From the NCBI GenBank assembly GCA_028290085.1, contig JAQGKN010000146.1, positions 1 through 18,730 on the forward strand: 18,730 bases of DNA, given 5' to 3'. A program made the translations under genes and the position numbers. Every line of letters begins with the position of its first letter. The stretch's first letter is position 1. Of the stretch, positions 6,946-15,541 are shown in pieces. The notes under the pieces were generated by a model, which made no database searches, was not told where the DNA came from, and saw only the letters and a program-made list of their open reading frames with translations. The DNA is from Hyphomicrobiales bacterium. GTDB lineage: Bacteria > Pseudomonadota > Alphaproteobacteria > Rhizobiales > Beijerinckiaceae.

Positions 6946-7929
6946 TCAGCCGCCGCTGGCAGTGGCCGATATCTGGATGATGGCCGGGGTCAGCACGACG
7001 GCGAACAAGACCGGCAGAAAGAAAATGATCATGGGCACGGTCAGCTTGGGCGGCAGCGACGCCGCCTTCTTCTCAGCCTCACCCATGCGCGTGTCGCGGC
7101 TTTCCTGCGAGACGACGCGCAAAGCCGTGCCCAGCGGCGTGCCGTATTTTTCGGCCTGGTTGAGCACCGTGACGACCTGACGGATCGCATCGACATTGGT
7201 GAGCTTGCCCAGGTTCTCATAGGCCTGGCGGCGGTCTGGAAGGAAGGACAGTTCGGCCGTCGTCAGCGTCAGTTCTTCGGCCAGAGGAACCGACTGCTCG
7301 CCGATCTCGTCGGCCACACGGCGGAAAGCGTGCTCGATGGACATGCCGGATTCGACGCAGATCAACATCAGATCGAGCGCATCGGGAAAGGCGCGACGCA
7401 TGGAGAACTGACGCTTGGACGCGATATTCTTCAGGTAGATTTCCGGCGCCTTGACGCCGGCATACAGCAGGAAAATTACCGCTGCGAAACGCATCGTGAC
7501 CGAGTATCCGAAATCTTCGACAACAAAAAGGTAGAAACTACCCAAAAGGAAGAGGCCGATCGGAACCGCGCCGCGAAAGAAGATAAAGGCCGTCTCGGAG
7601 GCCGCGCCGCGGAAACCCGCAGATGCGAGCTGCACTTTGGCGGTCTCGGTGCCAAGCCAGTCGGAGAGCTTGAACTGCTCCACGATCCGCTTCATGAACG
7701 GCTTTTCTTCCTGACGAAGAACAACCTTGCTGGATTTTGCGAGGCGCTCGCGCTCGCGTTGGCGAATTCGATCACGCTCCGATGCAACGCTTTTCATGCG
7801 TCCGGCCAGCACGTCGTTATCCAGAAAAGGCATTGCGAGTGTGAGGATCGTCGCAATCGCGGCGATCGCCGCCAGAACGCTGACGACGAACTGCGGATCG
7901 TTGACCTTCTCCGAAATCAAGTCAAACAT
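6946..7929 (-). CDS. tadC: Tad pilus inner-membrane platform protein TadC
   Basis: Type II secretion F-domain protein, 327 residues, forming with TadB the inner-membrane platform on which the CpaF/TadA motor acts. Hydrophobic segments are seen near 15-37, 112-136, 140-160 and 300-322 (MIIFFLPVLFAVVLTPAII). The cytoplasmic F domain lies between (about 165-295), with RRAFPDALDLMLICVESGMS typical of TadC. ATG at 7929 is preceded by GAAGG. It is the last gene of the long leftward operon and starts 10 bases after tadB ends. The protein shares its fold with TadB but is a distinct paralog, as in all tad loci. Confidence 0.93.
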   Translation of the reverse strand: MFDLISEKVNDPQFVVSVLAAIAAIATILTLAMPFLDNDVLAGRMKSVASERDRIRQRERERLAKSSKVVLRQEEKPFMKRIVEQFKLSDWLGTETAKVQLASAGFRGAASETAFIFFRGAVPIGLFLLGSFYLFVVEDFGYSVTMRFAAVIFLLYAGVKAPEIYLKNIASKRQFSMRRAFPDALDLMLICVESGMSIEHAFRRVADEIGEQSVPLAEELTLTTAELSFLPDRRQAYENLGKLTNVDAIRQVVTVLNQAEKYGTPLGTALRVVSQESRDTRMGEAEKKAASLPPKLTVPMIIFFLPVLFAVVLTPAIIQISATASGG

Positions 7930-7939
7930 TTGCCAGCCT

Positions 7940-8917
7940 TCAAAAGTCGAATGCGATCATTTTTTTCATGACGGCAATTCCGATGCCCATCCAGATCGCA
8001 CAACAGGCCAAGACCAGGCGTCCTGTCGATGTGATCCAGAGAAGTTCGATGTATTTCGGACTGGAGAAATAGACCATTGTCGCAACGAGGAATGGCAGTG
8101 CACCGATGATGCCCGCTGAAGCCTTCGCTTCCGATGACATGGCCTTGATCTTCAGCTGCATTTTCTTGCGTTCGCGCAACACCCGCGAGAGATTGCCGAG
8201 GGCTTCCGAGAGATTGCCGCCTGCCTTCTGCTGGATGGTGATGACGATCGAAAAGAACTTCGCTTCGGAAACGGGCACACGCTCAGCGATGCGCTCCACA
8301 GCTTCACCGACTGTCAGGCCGACGGTCTGCGATTCAACAATCAGCCGGAACTCCGATTTGACGGGTTCGACTGCTTCAGTCGCGATGATGCGCAAGCAAT
8401 CGCCCAGTGGCAGACCGGCCTTGATGCCGCGAATGATGACGTCGAGCGCGTTTGGAAACTCATTCGAGAATTTCGTAAGACGCCTCTTCTTGAGGAATGC
8501 CAGAACCCATAGCGGCAATCCCACTCCGCCAACGAACATGCCGACGCCCAGATACAGAATGCCACCTGTTATCAGCATCAACATGAAGCCGAGCAGGGTC
8601 CCGCCCACGGCGGACATGATGAAGAACTGCGTTTTGGAGGTCGTCAGGCCCGCCTGAAGCAAGCGCTGCTCGATGCTGACCTTTTTCTTCTTGGTCTTGC
8701 CGTTCTTCTCGAGCTCCTTGATACTGTCGGAAATCTGCTTGCGGCGCTGATTGTTGTCGACCGCGCGCGTGTTCGACAGACGCTTGCCCGATCCCTGGAC
8801 AAGGGCCTGCTTGCGTTTGTCGGCCGCTATTTCTCCCGAGAGATAGGGATAGATGAAGACGTAGAAAAGCGCGCTTGCAGCAACCATCGTGCACAAGATC
8901 AGCAGGGTAAAGTTCAT
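7940..8917 (-). CDS. tadB: Tad pilus inner-membrane platform protein TadB
   Basis: 325-residue type II secretion F-domain protein. It has one N-terminal membrane segment (about 3-24), a basic cytoplasmic linker rich in Lys/Arg, two central hydrophobic stretches (about 100-140), the F domain with KFSNEFPNALDVIIRGIKAG and QQKAGGNLSEALGNLSRVLR, and two C-terminal membrane segments. The GGNLSEAL segment is typical of TadB. It pairs with TadC to anchor the assembly ATPase. The start ATG at 8917 follows GATGGGGCG, 29 bases after cpaF, and the gene is co-directional with cpaF upstream and tadC downstream. Confidence 0.93.
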   Translation of the reverse strand: MNFTLLILCTMVAASALFYVFIYPYLSGEIAADKRKQALVQGSGKRLSNTRAVDNNQRRKQISDSIKELEKNGKTKKKKVSIEQRLLQAGLTTSKTQFFIMSAVGGTLLGFMLMLITGGILYLGVGMFVGGVGLPLWVLAFLKKRRLTKFSNEFPNALDVIIRGIKAGLPLGDCLRIIATEAVEPVKSEFRLIVESQTVGLTVGEAVERIAERVPVSEAKFFSIVITIQQKAGGNLSEALGNLSRVLRERKKMQLKIKAMSSEAKASAGIIGALPFLVATMVYFSSPKYIELLWITSTGRLVLACCAIWMGIGIAVMKKMIAFDF

Positions 8918-8946
8918 GTCGGTCGCCCCATCTTTTGCAGCAAGCG

Positions 8947-10398
8947 TCAGGCGGGCGCGCGAACGTCGACTTCAGACGCATCAAGCGCAGCAGCCAGGCG
9001 CTGTTCTTCGTTGTAATAGCGGGCGCGGTCCCAGAAACGCGGACGCCCAATGCCTGTAGAACGGTGCCGCCCGATCAACTTGCCTTGCGCGTCTTCCCCA
9101 ACGATATCGAACACGAACAAATCCTGTGTCGTGATGACGTCGCCTTCGAGGCCCAGCACTTCCGTAATATGTGTGATGCGGCGCGAGCCATCGCGCAGAC
9201 GCGCGGCCTGCACGATCACATCGATGGACGACACCATCATTTCACGGATGGTGCGCGCAGGCAGCGAGAAGCCGCCCATCGTAATCATGGATTCGATACG
9301 GCTGAGCGCTTCACGCGGCGAGTTCGCATGCAGTGTTCCCATCGAGCCGTCATGGCCCGTGTTCATGGCTTGCAGGAGATCGAATGCCTCCGGTCCGCGC
9401 ACTTCGCCGACGATGATCCGCTCGGGACGCATACGCAGGCAGTTCTTCACGAGATCGCGCATGCTGATCGCGCCCGTGCCTTCAAGGCTCGGCGGGCGGG
9501 TTTCAAGGCGCACGACGTGGGCCTGCTGCAGCTGCAATTCGGCCGCGTCTTCGCAGGTAATGATGCGTTCGTCATCATCGATGTAGTTGGTGAGACAATT
9601 GAGCAGGGTCGTCTTGCCCGAGCCGGTACCGCCCGAGATCACGACGTTACAGCGTACGCGGCCGATGATCTTCAGGATCTCGCCGCCCTCGGGCGAGATG
9701 GCACCGAATTTCACCAGCTGATCGAGCGTCAGCTTGTCCTTGCGAAACTTACGAATCGTGAGCGTGGGCCCGTCGATGGCCAGCGGCGGCGCAATGACGT
9801 TGACACGCGAGCCGTCCATGAGACGCGCATCGCAAATCGGCGAGGCTTCGTCGACGCGGCGTCCGACCTGGCTGACGATGCGCTGGCAGATGTTCATGAG
9901 CTGCGCATTGTCGCGGAAGCGGATGTTCGTCAGCTGGATCTTGCCGCCGACTTCGATGAAGGTACGCGATGCGCCGTTGACCATGATGTCAGCGATGTCG
10001 TCGCGCGCGAGAAGCGGCTCGAGCGGGCCGAAACCGAGAACGTCGTTACAGATGTCGTCGAGCACGTCCTCCTGCTCGGAAATGGACATGACGACATTCT
10101 TGATCGAGATGATCTCGTTGACGATGTCGCGGATTTCTTCACGTGCGCTTTCGGGATCGAGGCGCGACAGCTGCGACAGATCGATAGCCTCGATCAGCGC
10201 ACCGAAGATCATGCTCTTGGTAACGTAATATTCGTCAGGCCGACGTGCCTCGCTCGGCGCCGGCGGAGGCGCGGGCTTTGACGCTGCGGCTGCCATCGGT
10301 TGCGCCGGCGCACGGACCGGCTGCGCGCCTCCAGCGGCGGGTGCCGCAGCAGGACGGGCAGAGCCGCCGTTTCCGAAGCTTGAGCGCTTGCCGAACAT
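8947..10398 (-). CDS. cpaF: Tad pilus assembly ATPase TadA/CpaF
   Basis: Hexameric secretion ATPase that powers Flp pilus extension and, in related systems, retraction. It has 483 residues: a Pro/Ala-rich flexible N-terminus (about 10-52), an N-terminal regulatory domain (about 60-220) with FGPLEPLLARDDIADIMVNG, and the ATPase core. Visible motifs are Walker A GGTGSGKTT (256-264), the Walker B region ERIIVGEVRGPEAFD (326-340) and the His box TGHDGSMGTLHAN (347-359). The GEVRGPEA signature is that of the CpaF/TadA family. The start ATG at 10398 is preceded by AAGGAA. It acts at the cytoplasmic face on TadB/TadC and is guided by CpaE. Confidence 0.97.
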   Translation of the reverse strand: MFGKRSSFGNGGSARPAAAPAAGGAQPVRAPAQPMAAAASKPAPPPAPSEARRPDEYYVTKSMIFGALIEAIDLSQLSRLDPESAREEIRDIVNEIISIKNVVMSISEQEDVLDDICNDVLGFGPLEPLLARDDIADIMVNGASRTFIEVGGKIQLTNIRFRDNAQLMNICQRIVSQVGRRVDEASPICDARLMDGSRVNVIAPPLAIDGPTLTIRKFRKDKLTLDQLVKFGAISPEGGEILKIIGRVRCNVVISGGTGSGKTTLLNCLTNYIDDDERIITCEDAAELQLQQAHVVRLETRPPSLEGTGAISMRDLVKNCLRMRPERIIVGEVRGPEAFDLLQAMNTGHDGSMGTLHANSPREALSRIESMITMGGFSLPARTIREMMVSSIDVIVQAARLRDGSRRITHITEVLGLEGDVITTQDLFVFDIVGEDAQGKLIGRHRSTGIGRPRFWDRARYYNEEQRLAAALDASEVDVRAPA

Positions 10399-10445
10399 CG
10401 TCTGATTTCCTTGTCGAACTCGCGGGGCCGGGAATCGTCACGGCC

Positions 10446-11678
10446 TCACGACGCTGATTTGCGTCCGAGCTTGGCCATAAGAGGAGTGAACATATTCTTC
10501 TTCGCGCGACGCACTTCGCTGCGACCCGTCATGCTGCGTACAAGATCGACAAAACTCTCGGCTATCTTGCTGGACTGATCGATTTCACCGATCATCTGAC
10601 CGTTGTTGGCAGCCGTTCCGAACAGCTTTGTATCGTGCGGGATGATGCCGGTGAGTTCCACCTCGATCGCGCGCGCGAAATCGGAGACCGAGATTTCCGG
10701 CCGCTTGAGCATGCCGACGCCGTTCATGAGAATTTTCGGACGTGAGTCGTTGGCGCGGGCGGGCTTGAGCGCGTCGAAAATATTCTTCGCATTTCGCAGG
10801 CTCGCGAGATCGGGGCCAGCAACCAGGAGAACGTCGTCCGCACTCACCAGCGTGCGACGCTTCCAGCCGGACCAGCCGTGTGGCACGTCGAGAACGATAA
10901 AAGGTGCCGTACCGCGCAGGAGATCGATGACCTGCTCGAATGCATCTTCACCGAGGTCGTATTGCCGGTCGAGCGTCGCGGGCGCCGCCATGATGCTCAG
11001 CTTGTCGCTGCAGCGTGACATCAGGCGCTCTACATAGTTCGCATCGAGGCGATCGTTGGCAAAGATTGCGTCGGCGATGCCCTGCGGCGGATCCTGATTG
11101 AAATCGAGCCCCGCCGTTCCGAAAGGCAGGTCCATATCGACGATGACGGTCGGCTGGTCCAGTGTGCGGGCCATTGTCCACGCAAGGTTGTGTGCGACGG
11201 TCGATGCACCGACGCCACCCTTGCTGCCTGTCACCGCGATGACACGGCCGACAAGACGGCTGCCGGGCGCCGCGTAGAGTTCGGACACCGAGCGAACGAA
11301 ACTCGCGCTGTTGAAGGGGTGAACGATGTATTCGCTGATACCGCGCGCGATAAGTTCGCGATAGAGCAGGATATCGTTGACGCGACCGATCACGATGACC
11401 TTGGTGCCGCTATCGCAGAGGTTGGAGAGTTCCTCGAGTTGCTCGATGAGAACGCTTTTCTCGCCCGACGATTCGATGACGATCAGGTTCGGCGTCGGTG
11501 CATCGCGATAGGCATCGACCGCCGCAGCTGCGCCGCCCATATGAATCTTCATATGGCATTTCGACATGCGACGGTCGGCCTGCGCCGCTGACATGATGTG
11601 GTGCGTGTCAGTCTGCTCGCAGAAAGCCTGGATCGAGATACGCGGAACCGGTGCAATCGGTGTCGAAACGTCGTTCAC
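10446..11678 (-). CDS. cpaE: Tad pilus localisation ATPase CpaE/TadZ
   Basis: MinD/ParA-like protein of 410 residues that places the pilus machine at its cellular site. The N-terminal part (about 60-135) resembles an atypical response-regulator fold (NLIVIESSGE, KVIVIGRVND, EYIVHPF) without an evident phosphoacceptor Asp cluster. A deviant Walker A motif, SKGGVGAST (152-160), and DMDLPFGTAGLD (181-192) follow. The GTG start at 11678 is chosen because GGGAG lies just upstream and the protein begins MNDVSTPIAP; the longer frame from an ATG at 11744 would run into cpaD. The cpaD stop lies 23 bases upstream. The C-terminus ends in a basic stretch (RRAKKNMFTPL). Confidence 0.92.
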   Translation of the reverse strand: MNDVSTPIAPVPRISIQAFCEQTDTHHIMSAAQADRRMSKCHMKIHMGGAAAAVDAYRDAPTPNLIVIESSGEKSVLIEQLEELSNLCDSGTKVIVIGRVNDILLYRELIARGISEYIVHPFNSASFVRSVSELYAAPGSRLVGRVIAVTGSKGGVGASTVAHNLAWTMARTLDQPTVIVDMDLPFGTAGLDFNQDPPQGIADAIFANDRLDANYVERLMSRCSDKLSIMAAPATLDRQYDLGEDAFEQVIDLLRGTAPFIVLDVPHGWSGWKRRTLVSADDVLLVAGPDLASLRNAKNIFDALKPARANDSRPKILMNGVGMLKRPEISVSDFARAIEVELTGIIPHDTKLFGTAANNGQMIGEIDQSSKIAESFVDLVRSMTGRSEVRRAKKNMFTPLMAKLGRKSAS

Positions 11679-11701
11679 TTTATTACTCCCACATGCGTGG
11701 C

Positions 11702-12430
11702 TTAATTTCCGACCGTCCCGATCGAGGAGTTCTTCGTCGTCCACGTTGTCCCCGGATCCGTGCCCTTGCGGACGTTTCCGATTGCACGGGTGCGCATGTC
11801 CGTGTCCTTGGGACCCTCGCCCTGTCTGTTAGCGAGGTCGCGCGGGTCAGCCACCTGCGTCGCGATCATGTTTTGATAGGCGCAGCCGTTGTTCCAATAG
11901 GGGCGGTTTTCCCATCCCTGCAGGCTGCTCCCCGAGGCGAGGTCGGCCGGCCATTCGCCGCAACGGGTCGCGACCTTGGCCTTCAGTCCGATGAAGCTCA
12001 ACTGGAGCGGAGAACCAAGGCGCGGGTCGGCAATCGGATAGGTCCCGACCGAAATCGAGCCGCGGACGCCGTTGGCGAGCAGTGCGTGACGAATGTCGTC
12101 GATGGCTTGCCCGTTCGAGACGTCGCGTCCTGTGCCCACGGGCACGAGCAAGCGCATCTGCCCACCGCCGACGCGGCGGTACGTTTCCGCAAATTCCGCA
12201 ATCTGGCCCTTGCCGCGTGCGTCCAGCGAACTGCCGACGAAGATATCGAGCTTGTAGGCCTCTTCGCGAAGTTCGATCGGATGGCGCTTGTCGTAATCTT
12301 CTGGCGTGATGCTCCCCGTGACCGTGCGATCGACGTGCCCGCAGGCCGCGAGTGGAGCCGCCAGGAGAACGAGAACCAGCGCTTTCAGAAGGGGCTGCGT
12401 CTTGTGTGAGGCAATGCGACGATCAATCAT
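11702..12430 (-). CDS. cpaD: Tad pilus assembly lipoprotein CpaD
   Basis: 242-residue CpaD-family protein, probably a periplasmic or outer-membrane lipoprotein associated with the secretin CpaC. The signal peptide ends in a lipobox (APLAAC, Cys30). Family features include GSITPEDYDKRHPIEL just after it, RLLVPVG and the conserved C-terminal part with CGEWPADLA and NNGCAYQNMIATQVADPRDL. The start ATG at 12430 overlaps the end of cpaC by 8 bases, so translation is likely coupled. The extreme C-terminus (DPGTTWTTKNSSIGTVGN) is Ser/Thr/Gly-rich and probably disordered. Confidence 0.92.
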   Translation of the reverse strand: MIDRRIASHKTQPLLKALVLVLLAAPLAACGHVDRTVTGSITPEDYDKRHPIELREEAYKLDIFVGSSLDARGKGQIAEFAETYRRVGGGQMRLLVPVGTGRDVSNGQAIDDIRHALLANGVRGSISVGTYPIADPRLGSPLQLSFIGLKAKVATRCGEWPADLASGSSLQGWENRPYWNNGCAYQNMIATQVADPRDLANRQGEGPKDTDMRTRAIGNVRKGTDPGTTWTTKNSSIGTVGN

Positions 12431-13967
12431 TGATGAACCCCACGCGTCCCTTGAACTGCGACGTGATTTGCGGATTGGAACTGGTGGAATAGATCCTGTT
12501 CATGCGGCCCAGCAGCCAGGACTGCGGATCGGTCGCATCGGCGTAATTGTCGGTCGGCTTCATCACTTCCGAAGGATTGACGGATTTTGCGATGTAGGGC
12601 GTCACGATAATCATCAGCTCGCTCTCTTCGCGCTGGTAGTCGCGCGACCGGAACAGCGAGCCGAGGATCGGCAGGTTCATCAGGCCCGGCAGTCCGTTGA
12701 TCACCTGCTTCGAGCGGACCTGGATAAGACCGGCGGACACGATGGATGCGCCCGAGGCCAATTCCACCGTCGTTTCGTTCTTGCGCGTCAGGAAGGCCGG
12801 CACGTTCGAATTCGAAAAGGTGATGGACTGTGTGGGATCGACTTCCGTCACTTCGGTCGCGACACGCAGAAGAATGCGGCCTTCCGACAGAACCACCGGT
12901 GTGAAGTTGAGCGAGACGCCGTAGGGCTTGAAGCTCACGCCGACGGTACAGACATTCTGTTTCGTCGTCGGATCGAGTGAGCAGCTCTGGCCGGCGGGCA
13001 CAGGCAATTCACCGCCAGCGGTAAACTTCGCGCCTTCACCCGAAACGGCGGTGACGGTCGGCTCGGCAAGCACACGCGCGACGCCATAGCGTTCGAAAGC
13101 CTGCAGGGTGGCGCCCGCGGCGCTTCCATTCAGCGTGAGACTGTTGTCGGATGGTTGCTGGAGACTGAGACCATACGGGCTCGAGACGTTGAGTTTACCC
13201 CAGCCGCCAGCGTTGCCCAGATGCGCACTCGTGACGCCGAGTTGCTTCATCACCTGGCGCTTCACCTCGGCGATGGTCACCTTCAGCATCACCTGATCCT
13301 TGCCGCGAATGGACAAGGAATTGATGACGCGGCCCGTGGAGCCGGCCGCCGCGGGATTGCCCGCAGCACTGGCCCCGCCCCCGTTGGCGGACTGGCCGAC
13401 GAAGCCGTAAGCAATGTCGAGCGCCTGCTGGGCCTCGCCCGCTGAATCGACGGTTCCGGTGAGGATGATCGTGTCGTTGACTGTCCGCAGTTGCACGTTT
13501 GCTTTGGGAATGGCGGTTTTCAGAATGCGATCGAGTTCGCCGATGTCACGGCCAATCGAGATTTCGAGGTTGGCGATCTGCCTACCCGCAGCGTCCATGG
13601 CGAAGATGGTCGTCTGACCACCTTCCATTCCGATGATGTAGAGCTTGCGCGCAGAGCGCACGACCGCATTGGCCACTTTCGGGTTGCCAACGAAAATCTC
13701 GGCGGCGTCACGCGGGAGGTCGAGAATGACGGACTTTCCAACGCCCATGCTCAGGCGCTTCGCCACGGCGGTATCCGGCACGGGCATCACCGCACGGCTG
13801 CTGTCATCCCGCAGGCTTTGGGCATGAAGGGGCGTCGCCAGACAACCGAGTGACGCCAGTGTTGCGGCTAGCGCAACACCGACTTGGCAAAAGGGAAAGA
13901 CGGGTGGGCTCATATGCGAGGCTCCAGGCACACTTGGTCGAAATGATTTTTTCAAAAATGTTTTCAT
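12423..13967 (-). CDS. cpaC: Tad pilus outer-membrane secretin CpaC/RcpA
   Basis: Outer-membrane channel for the pilus, 514 residues. A signal peptide with basic start MKTFLKKSFR and probable cleavage at LHA|QS (49/50) is followed by a pilus-formation N-domain (about 72-140: RLSMGVGKSVILDLPRDAAE), a BON-like segment (about 143-190), a Gly/Ala linker and the secretin domain, with VPAFLTRKNETTVELASG and LPGLMNLPILGSLFRSRDY as conserved pore-domain motifs. The start is set at 13967, one base after the cpaB stop; an alternative ATG at 13913 has a good GGAG site but loses the basic N-region. The open frame further upstream to 14216 is a shadow of cpaB. Confidence 0.95.
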   Translation of the reverse strand: MKTFLKKSFRPSVPGASHMSPPVFPFCQVGVALAATLASLGCLATPLHAQSLRDDSSRAVMPVPDTAVAKRLSMGVGKSVILDLPRDAAEIFVGNPKVANAVVRSARKLYIIGMEGGQTTIFAMDAAGRQIANLEISIGRDIGELDRILKTAIPKANVQLRTVNDTIILTGTVDSAGEAQQALDIAYGFVGQSANGGGASAAGNPAAAGSTGRVINSLSIRGKDQVMLKVTIAEVKRQVMKQLGVTSAHLGNAGGWGKLNVSSPYGLSLQQPSDNSLTLNGSAAGATLQAFERYGVARVLAEPTVTAVSGEGAKFTAGGELPVPAGQSCSLDPTTKQNVCTVGVSFKPYGVSLNFTPVVLSEGRILLRVATEVTEVDPTQSITFSNSNVPAFLTRKNETTVELASGASIVSAGLIQVRSKQVINGLPGLMNLPILGSLFRSRDYQREESELMIIVTPYIAKSVNPSEVMKPTDNYADATDPQSWLLGRMNRIYSTSSNPQITSQFKGRVGFIND

Positions 13968-13968
13968 G

Positions 13969-14763
13969 TCAGCGCCCACCCTGTGGGACGCCGTAACGGA
14001 CAATCGAAAGTCCGCGCTCCGGTGCGTCCGGAAGAACCTGAGTTGCAGAAGGCAAAATGTCAGCCATGCTGCGCAAGGACAGCGACAGCTGACCAACACG
14101 CTGCGCCAGGACGAGCAATTCCGCCTGTCGCGCATCGACTTCCAGGGTTGCGTTCGAGCCGACGACAACCTTTTCGCCGTTCTTCTCCTGAATATTCTGG
14201 CCGATGGCGAGTACACGAATATTTGTCAGGATCGTCTCGGTGACAAAACTCTCACCGGCCTTTCCTTCCTCGTCGCGGCCAGTCTTGAGAACGTCGACGC
14301 GGTCGTTGGGAAGAATGAAGCCGCCCGCCGTCGTCCCGCCCTGCGTGTCGATGTTAATCGCCACGGCGCGCGCACCCGAGGGCAGGATGGCGGAAAGGAA
14401 GCCGCTTTTTGAACCAGGCCGGATGATTTTTTCTCGGCGGATCGGATCGCCCTGCGAAAAGGCGACGCGAACGAAGGCCCCGCGCAAATCGTTCATGATG
14501 GTGCTGGCTTCGTTGCGCCGGATCATATTGGGCGTCACGGCGGTCGATGGCCACGCCTGCCAGGTCAGATCCGCATCGGAAATGATCTTGCCAAGGGGAA
14601 GATCCGCGCTCGCAATAAGGATGTCGTCGGTTTCCAATCTCGCGACGGGAGCCATGGGAGCTGTGGGCTCCGCCGGCGGAGGCGACGAAGAGCTTGCAAA
14701 ATAGGCTGCGAGTCCGCCAGCCGTGAGCGCGACACCGAGAACAACCAACCTAGCAATTTTCAT
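13969..14763 (-). CDS. cpaB: Tad pilus assembly protein CpaB/RcpC (SAF domain)
   Basis: 264-residue periplasmic protein anchored by an N-terminal hydrophobic segment (about 4-24). A Pro-rich linker is followed by a SAF domain (about 45-110: DILIASADLPLGKIISDADL) and the conserved CpaB region (GFILPNDRVDVLKTGR, ETILTNIRVLAIGQ, VTLEVDARQAE-like ATLEVDARQAELL). CpaB partners the secretin CpaC in the periplasm. The start ATG at 14763 is preceded by a weak site (GACGAGA). It heads a tightly packed leftward set cpaB-cpaC-cpaD-cpaE-cpaF-tadB-tadC and has its own upstream regulatory region, 103 bases from cpaA. Confidence 0.93.
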   Translation of the reverse strand: MKIARLVVLGVALTAGGLAAYFASSSSPPPAEPTAPMAPVARLETDDILIASADLPLGKIISDADLTWQAWPSTAVTPNMIRRNEASTIMNDLRGAFVRVAFSQGDPIRREKIIRPGSKSGFLSAILPSGARAVAINIDTQGGTTAGGFILPNDRVDVLKTGRDEEGKAGESFVTETILTNIRVLAIGQNIQEKNGEKVVVGSNATLEVDARQAELLVLAQRVGQLSLSLRSMADILPSATQVLPDAPERGLSIVRYGVPQGGR

Positions 14764-14810
14764 TGTGCAATCTCGTCTTCGACACCGCCGCTGTAGACCG
14801 GGCGCTGGCG

Positions 14811-14846
14811 CAAGTAGACCAAGTAAACGTCAAATTAGGGTTAATT
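14811..14846 (-). promoter_or_regulatory. CtrA-like box and tandem repeat upstream of cpaB
   Basis: On the - strand TTAA-CCCTAAT-TTGA (14830-14844) matches the CtrA consensus TTAA-N7-TTAA with one mismatch, 67 bases before the cpaB ATG. On the + strand the overlapping 12-mer TTAGGGTTAATT (14835-14846) is identical to the one before tadD. Next to it are two tandem copies of CAAGTA[G/A]AC (14811-14819 and 14820-14828). Promoter function is inferred. Confidence 0.5.
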
Positions 14847-14866
14847 GTCCGTTGCACCGCGTGCGG

Positions 14867-15373
14867 TCATCCGTGGACGATACGCATCCAGAGCGCAGAG
14901 TGCGGATAGAGGAACAAGCCGGCCAGGGCGAGGGCGATGCCATACGGCACGCCGGACTTGGGTTCATGCAGGCGTACGAGCCACTTAAGGTCGCTCAGAC
15001 GCGCGGGTAGCGGCCAGCGTCGCATCTGCAAGAGAGCCAGAGTGAGGGCCGCGCCAGCCAGCGAAGCGACGAGGCCATACTCCATAACCTGCCCCCAACC
15101 CATCCAGATGGAGGTCGCAGCGGCCAGTTTGGCGTCGCCGCCGCCGATCTGGCCGAAAGAAAACAAGGTAAAAGTGATCACCAGTACAAGAAGACCGCAC
15201 GCGAGATGCCAACCGATGTCGGTGAGGGGCATACCGGCCGCCAATGCTATGGCCATGAAGCCCGCGACGAGCGCCAGCGAGATCCGGTTTGAAATGGTCA
15301 TCGTGAGCAGGTCCGAAGAAGCGGCATAGGCCATCAACGACGGAAATATGACCAGTGCGGCTGTTTCGAGCAT
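14867..15373 (-). CDS. cpaA: Prepilin peptidase CpaA/TadV (A24 aspartic peptidase)
   Basis: Inner-membrane peptidase that removes leader peptides of Flp-type prepilins. It has 168 residues, with hydrophobic segments through most of the length. The two catalytic aspartates are Asp21 (SSDLLTMTISNR) and Asp80 in the GxGD motif IGGGDAK (76-82). The short length, without the N-terminal zinc/methylation domain of PilD, is normal for CpaA/TadV. Start ATG 15373 has GGAG at a proper distance. Likely substrates in this window are Flp and the two TadE-type proteins. It lies 168 bases downstream of flp, with hairpins between them, and 103 bases before cpaB. Confidence 0.94.
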   Translation of the reverse strand: MLETAALVIFPSLMAYAASSDLLTMTISNRISLALVAGFMAIALAAGMPLTDIGWHLACGLLVLVITFTLFSFGQIGGGDAKLAAATSIWMGWGQVMEYGLVASLAGAALTLALLQMRRWPLPARLSDLKWLVRLHEPKSGVPYGIALALAGLFLYPHSALWMRIVHG

Positions 15374-15461
15374 GGGGCGACTCCGTTCGCGAACTGCTTC
15401 GCGGTTGAGGAAGACGTTAGCCCGAGCAAACTTTAACTTTGGTTACCAAAATCGATAGATT

Positions 15462-15500
15462 CCCCCAAAGAGGGGACGGCCCCGGATTGACCGAGGCCGT
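15462..15500 (-). terminator. Hairpins between flp and cpaA, possible attenuator
   Basis: In the direction of flp transcription there is a 10-bp stem (15476-15500), ACGGCCTCGG/CCGGGGCCGT with one T-G wobble and a TCAAT loop. A second small hairpin, CCCC-TCTTT-GGGG (15462-15475), follows directly. No good T-run follows, so partial termination or 3'-end protection of the flp message is more likely than full termination. This is an inference from structure only. Confidence 0.4.
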
Positions 15501-15541
15501 GCTTCGCAAAAGCGCACGCGTCCGGAGGCGCGCCCACCCGA

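Noticed and set aside
7940..8917. TadB and TadC as a duplication or frameshift of one gene
   Set aside because: Both share the F-domain fold, but each has its own start, ribosome binding site and typical family sequence. This pair is standard in tad loci.
8935..10281. Long open frame on the + strand (448 codons)
   Set aside because: Exactly antisense to cpaF, whose Walker motifs are unmistakable. The predicted protein has no coherent domain.
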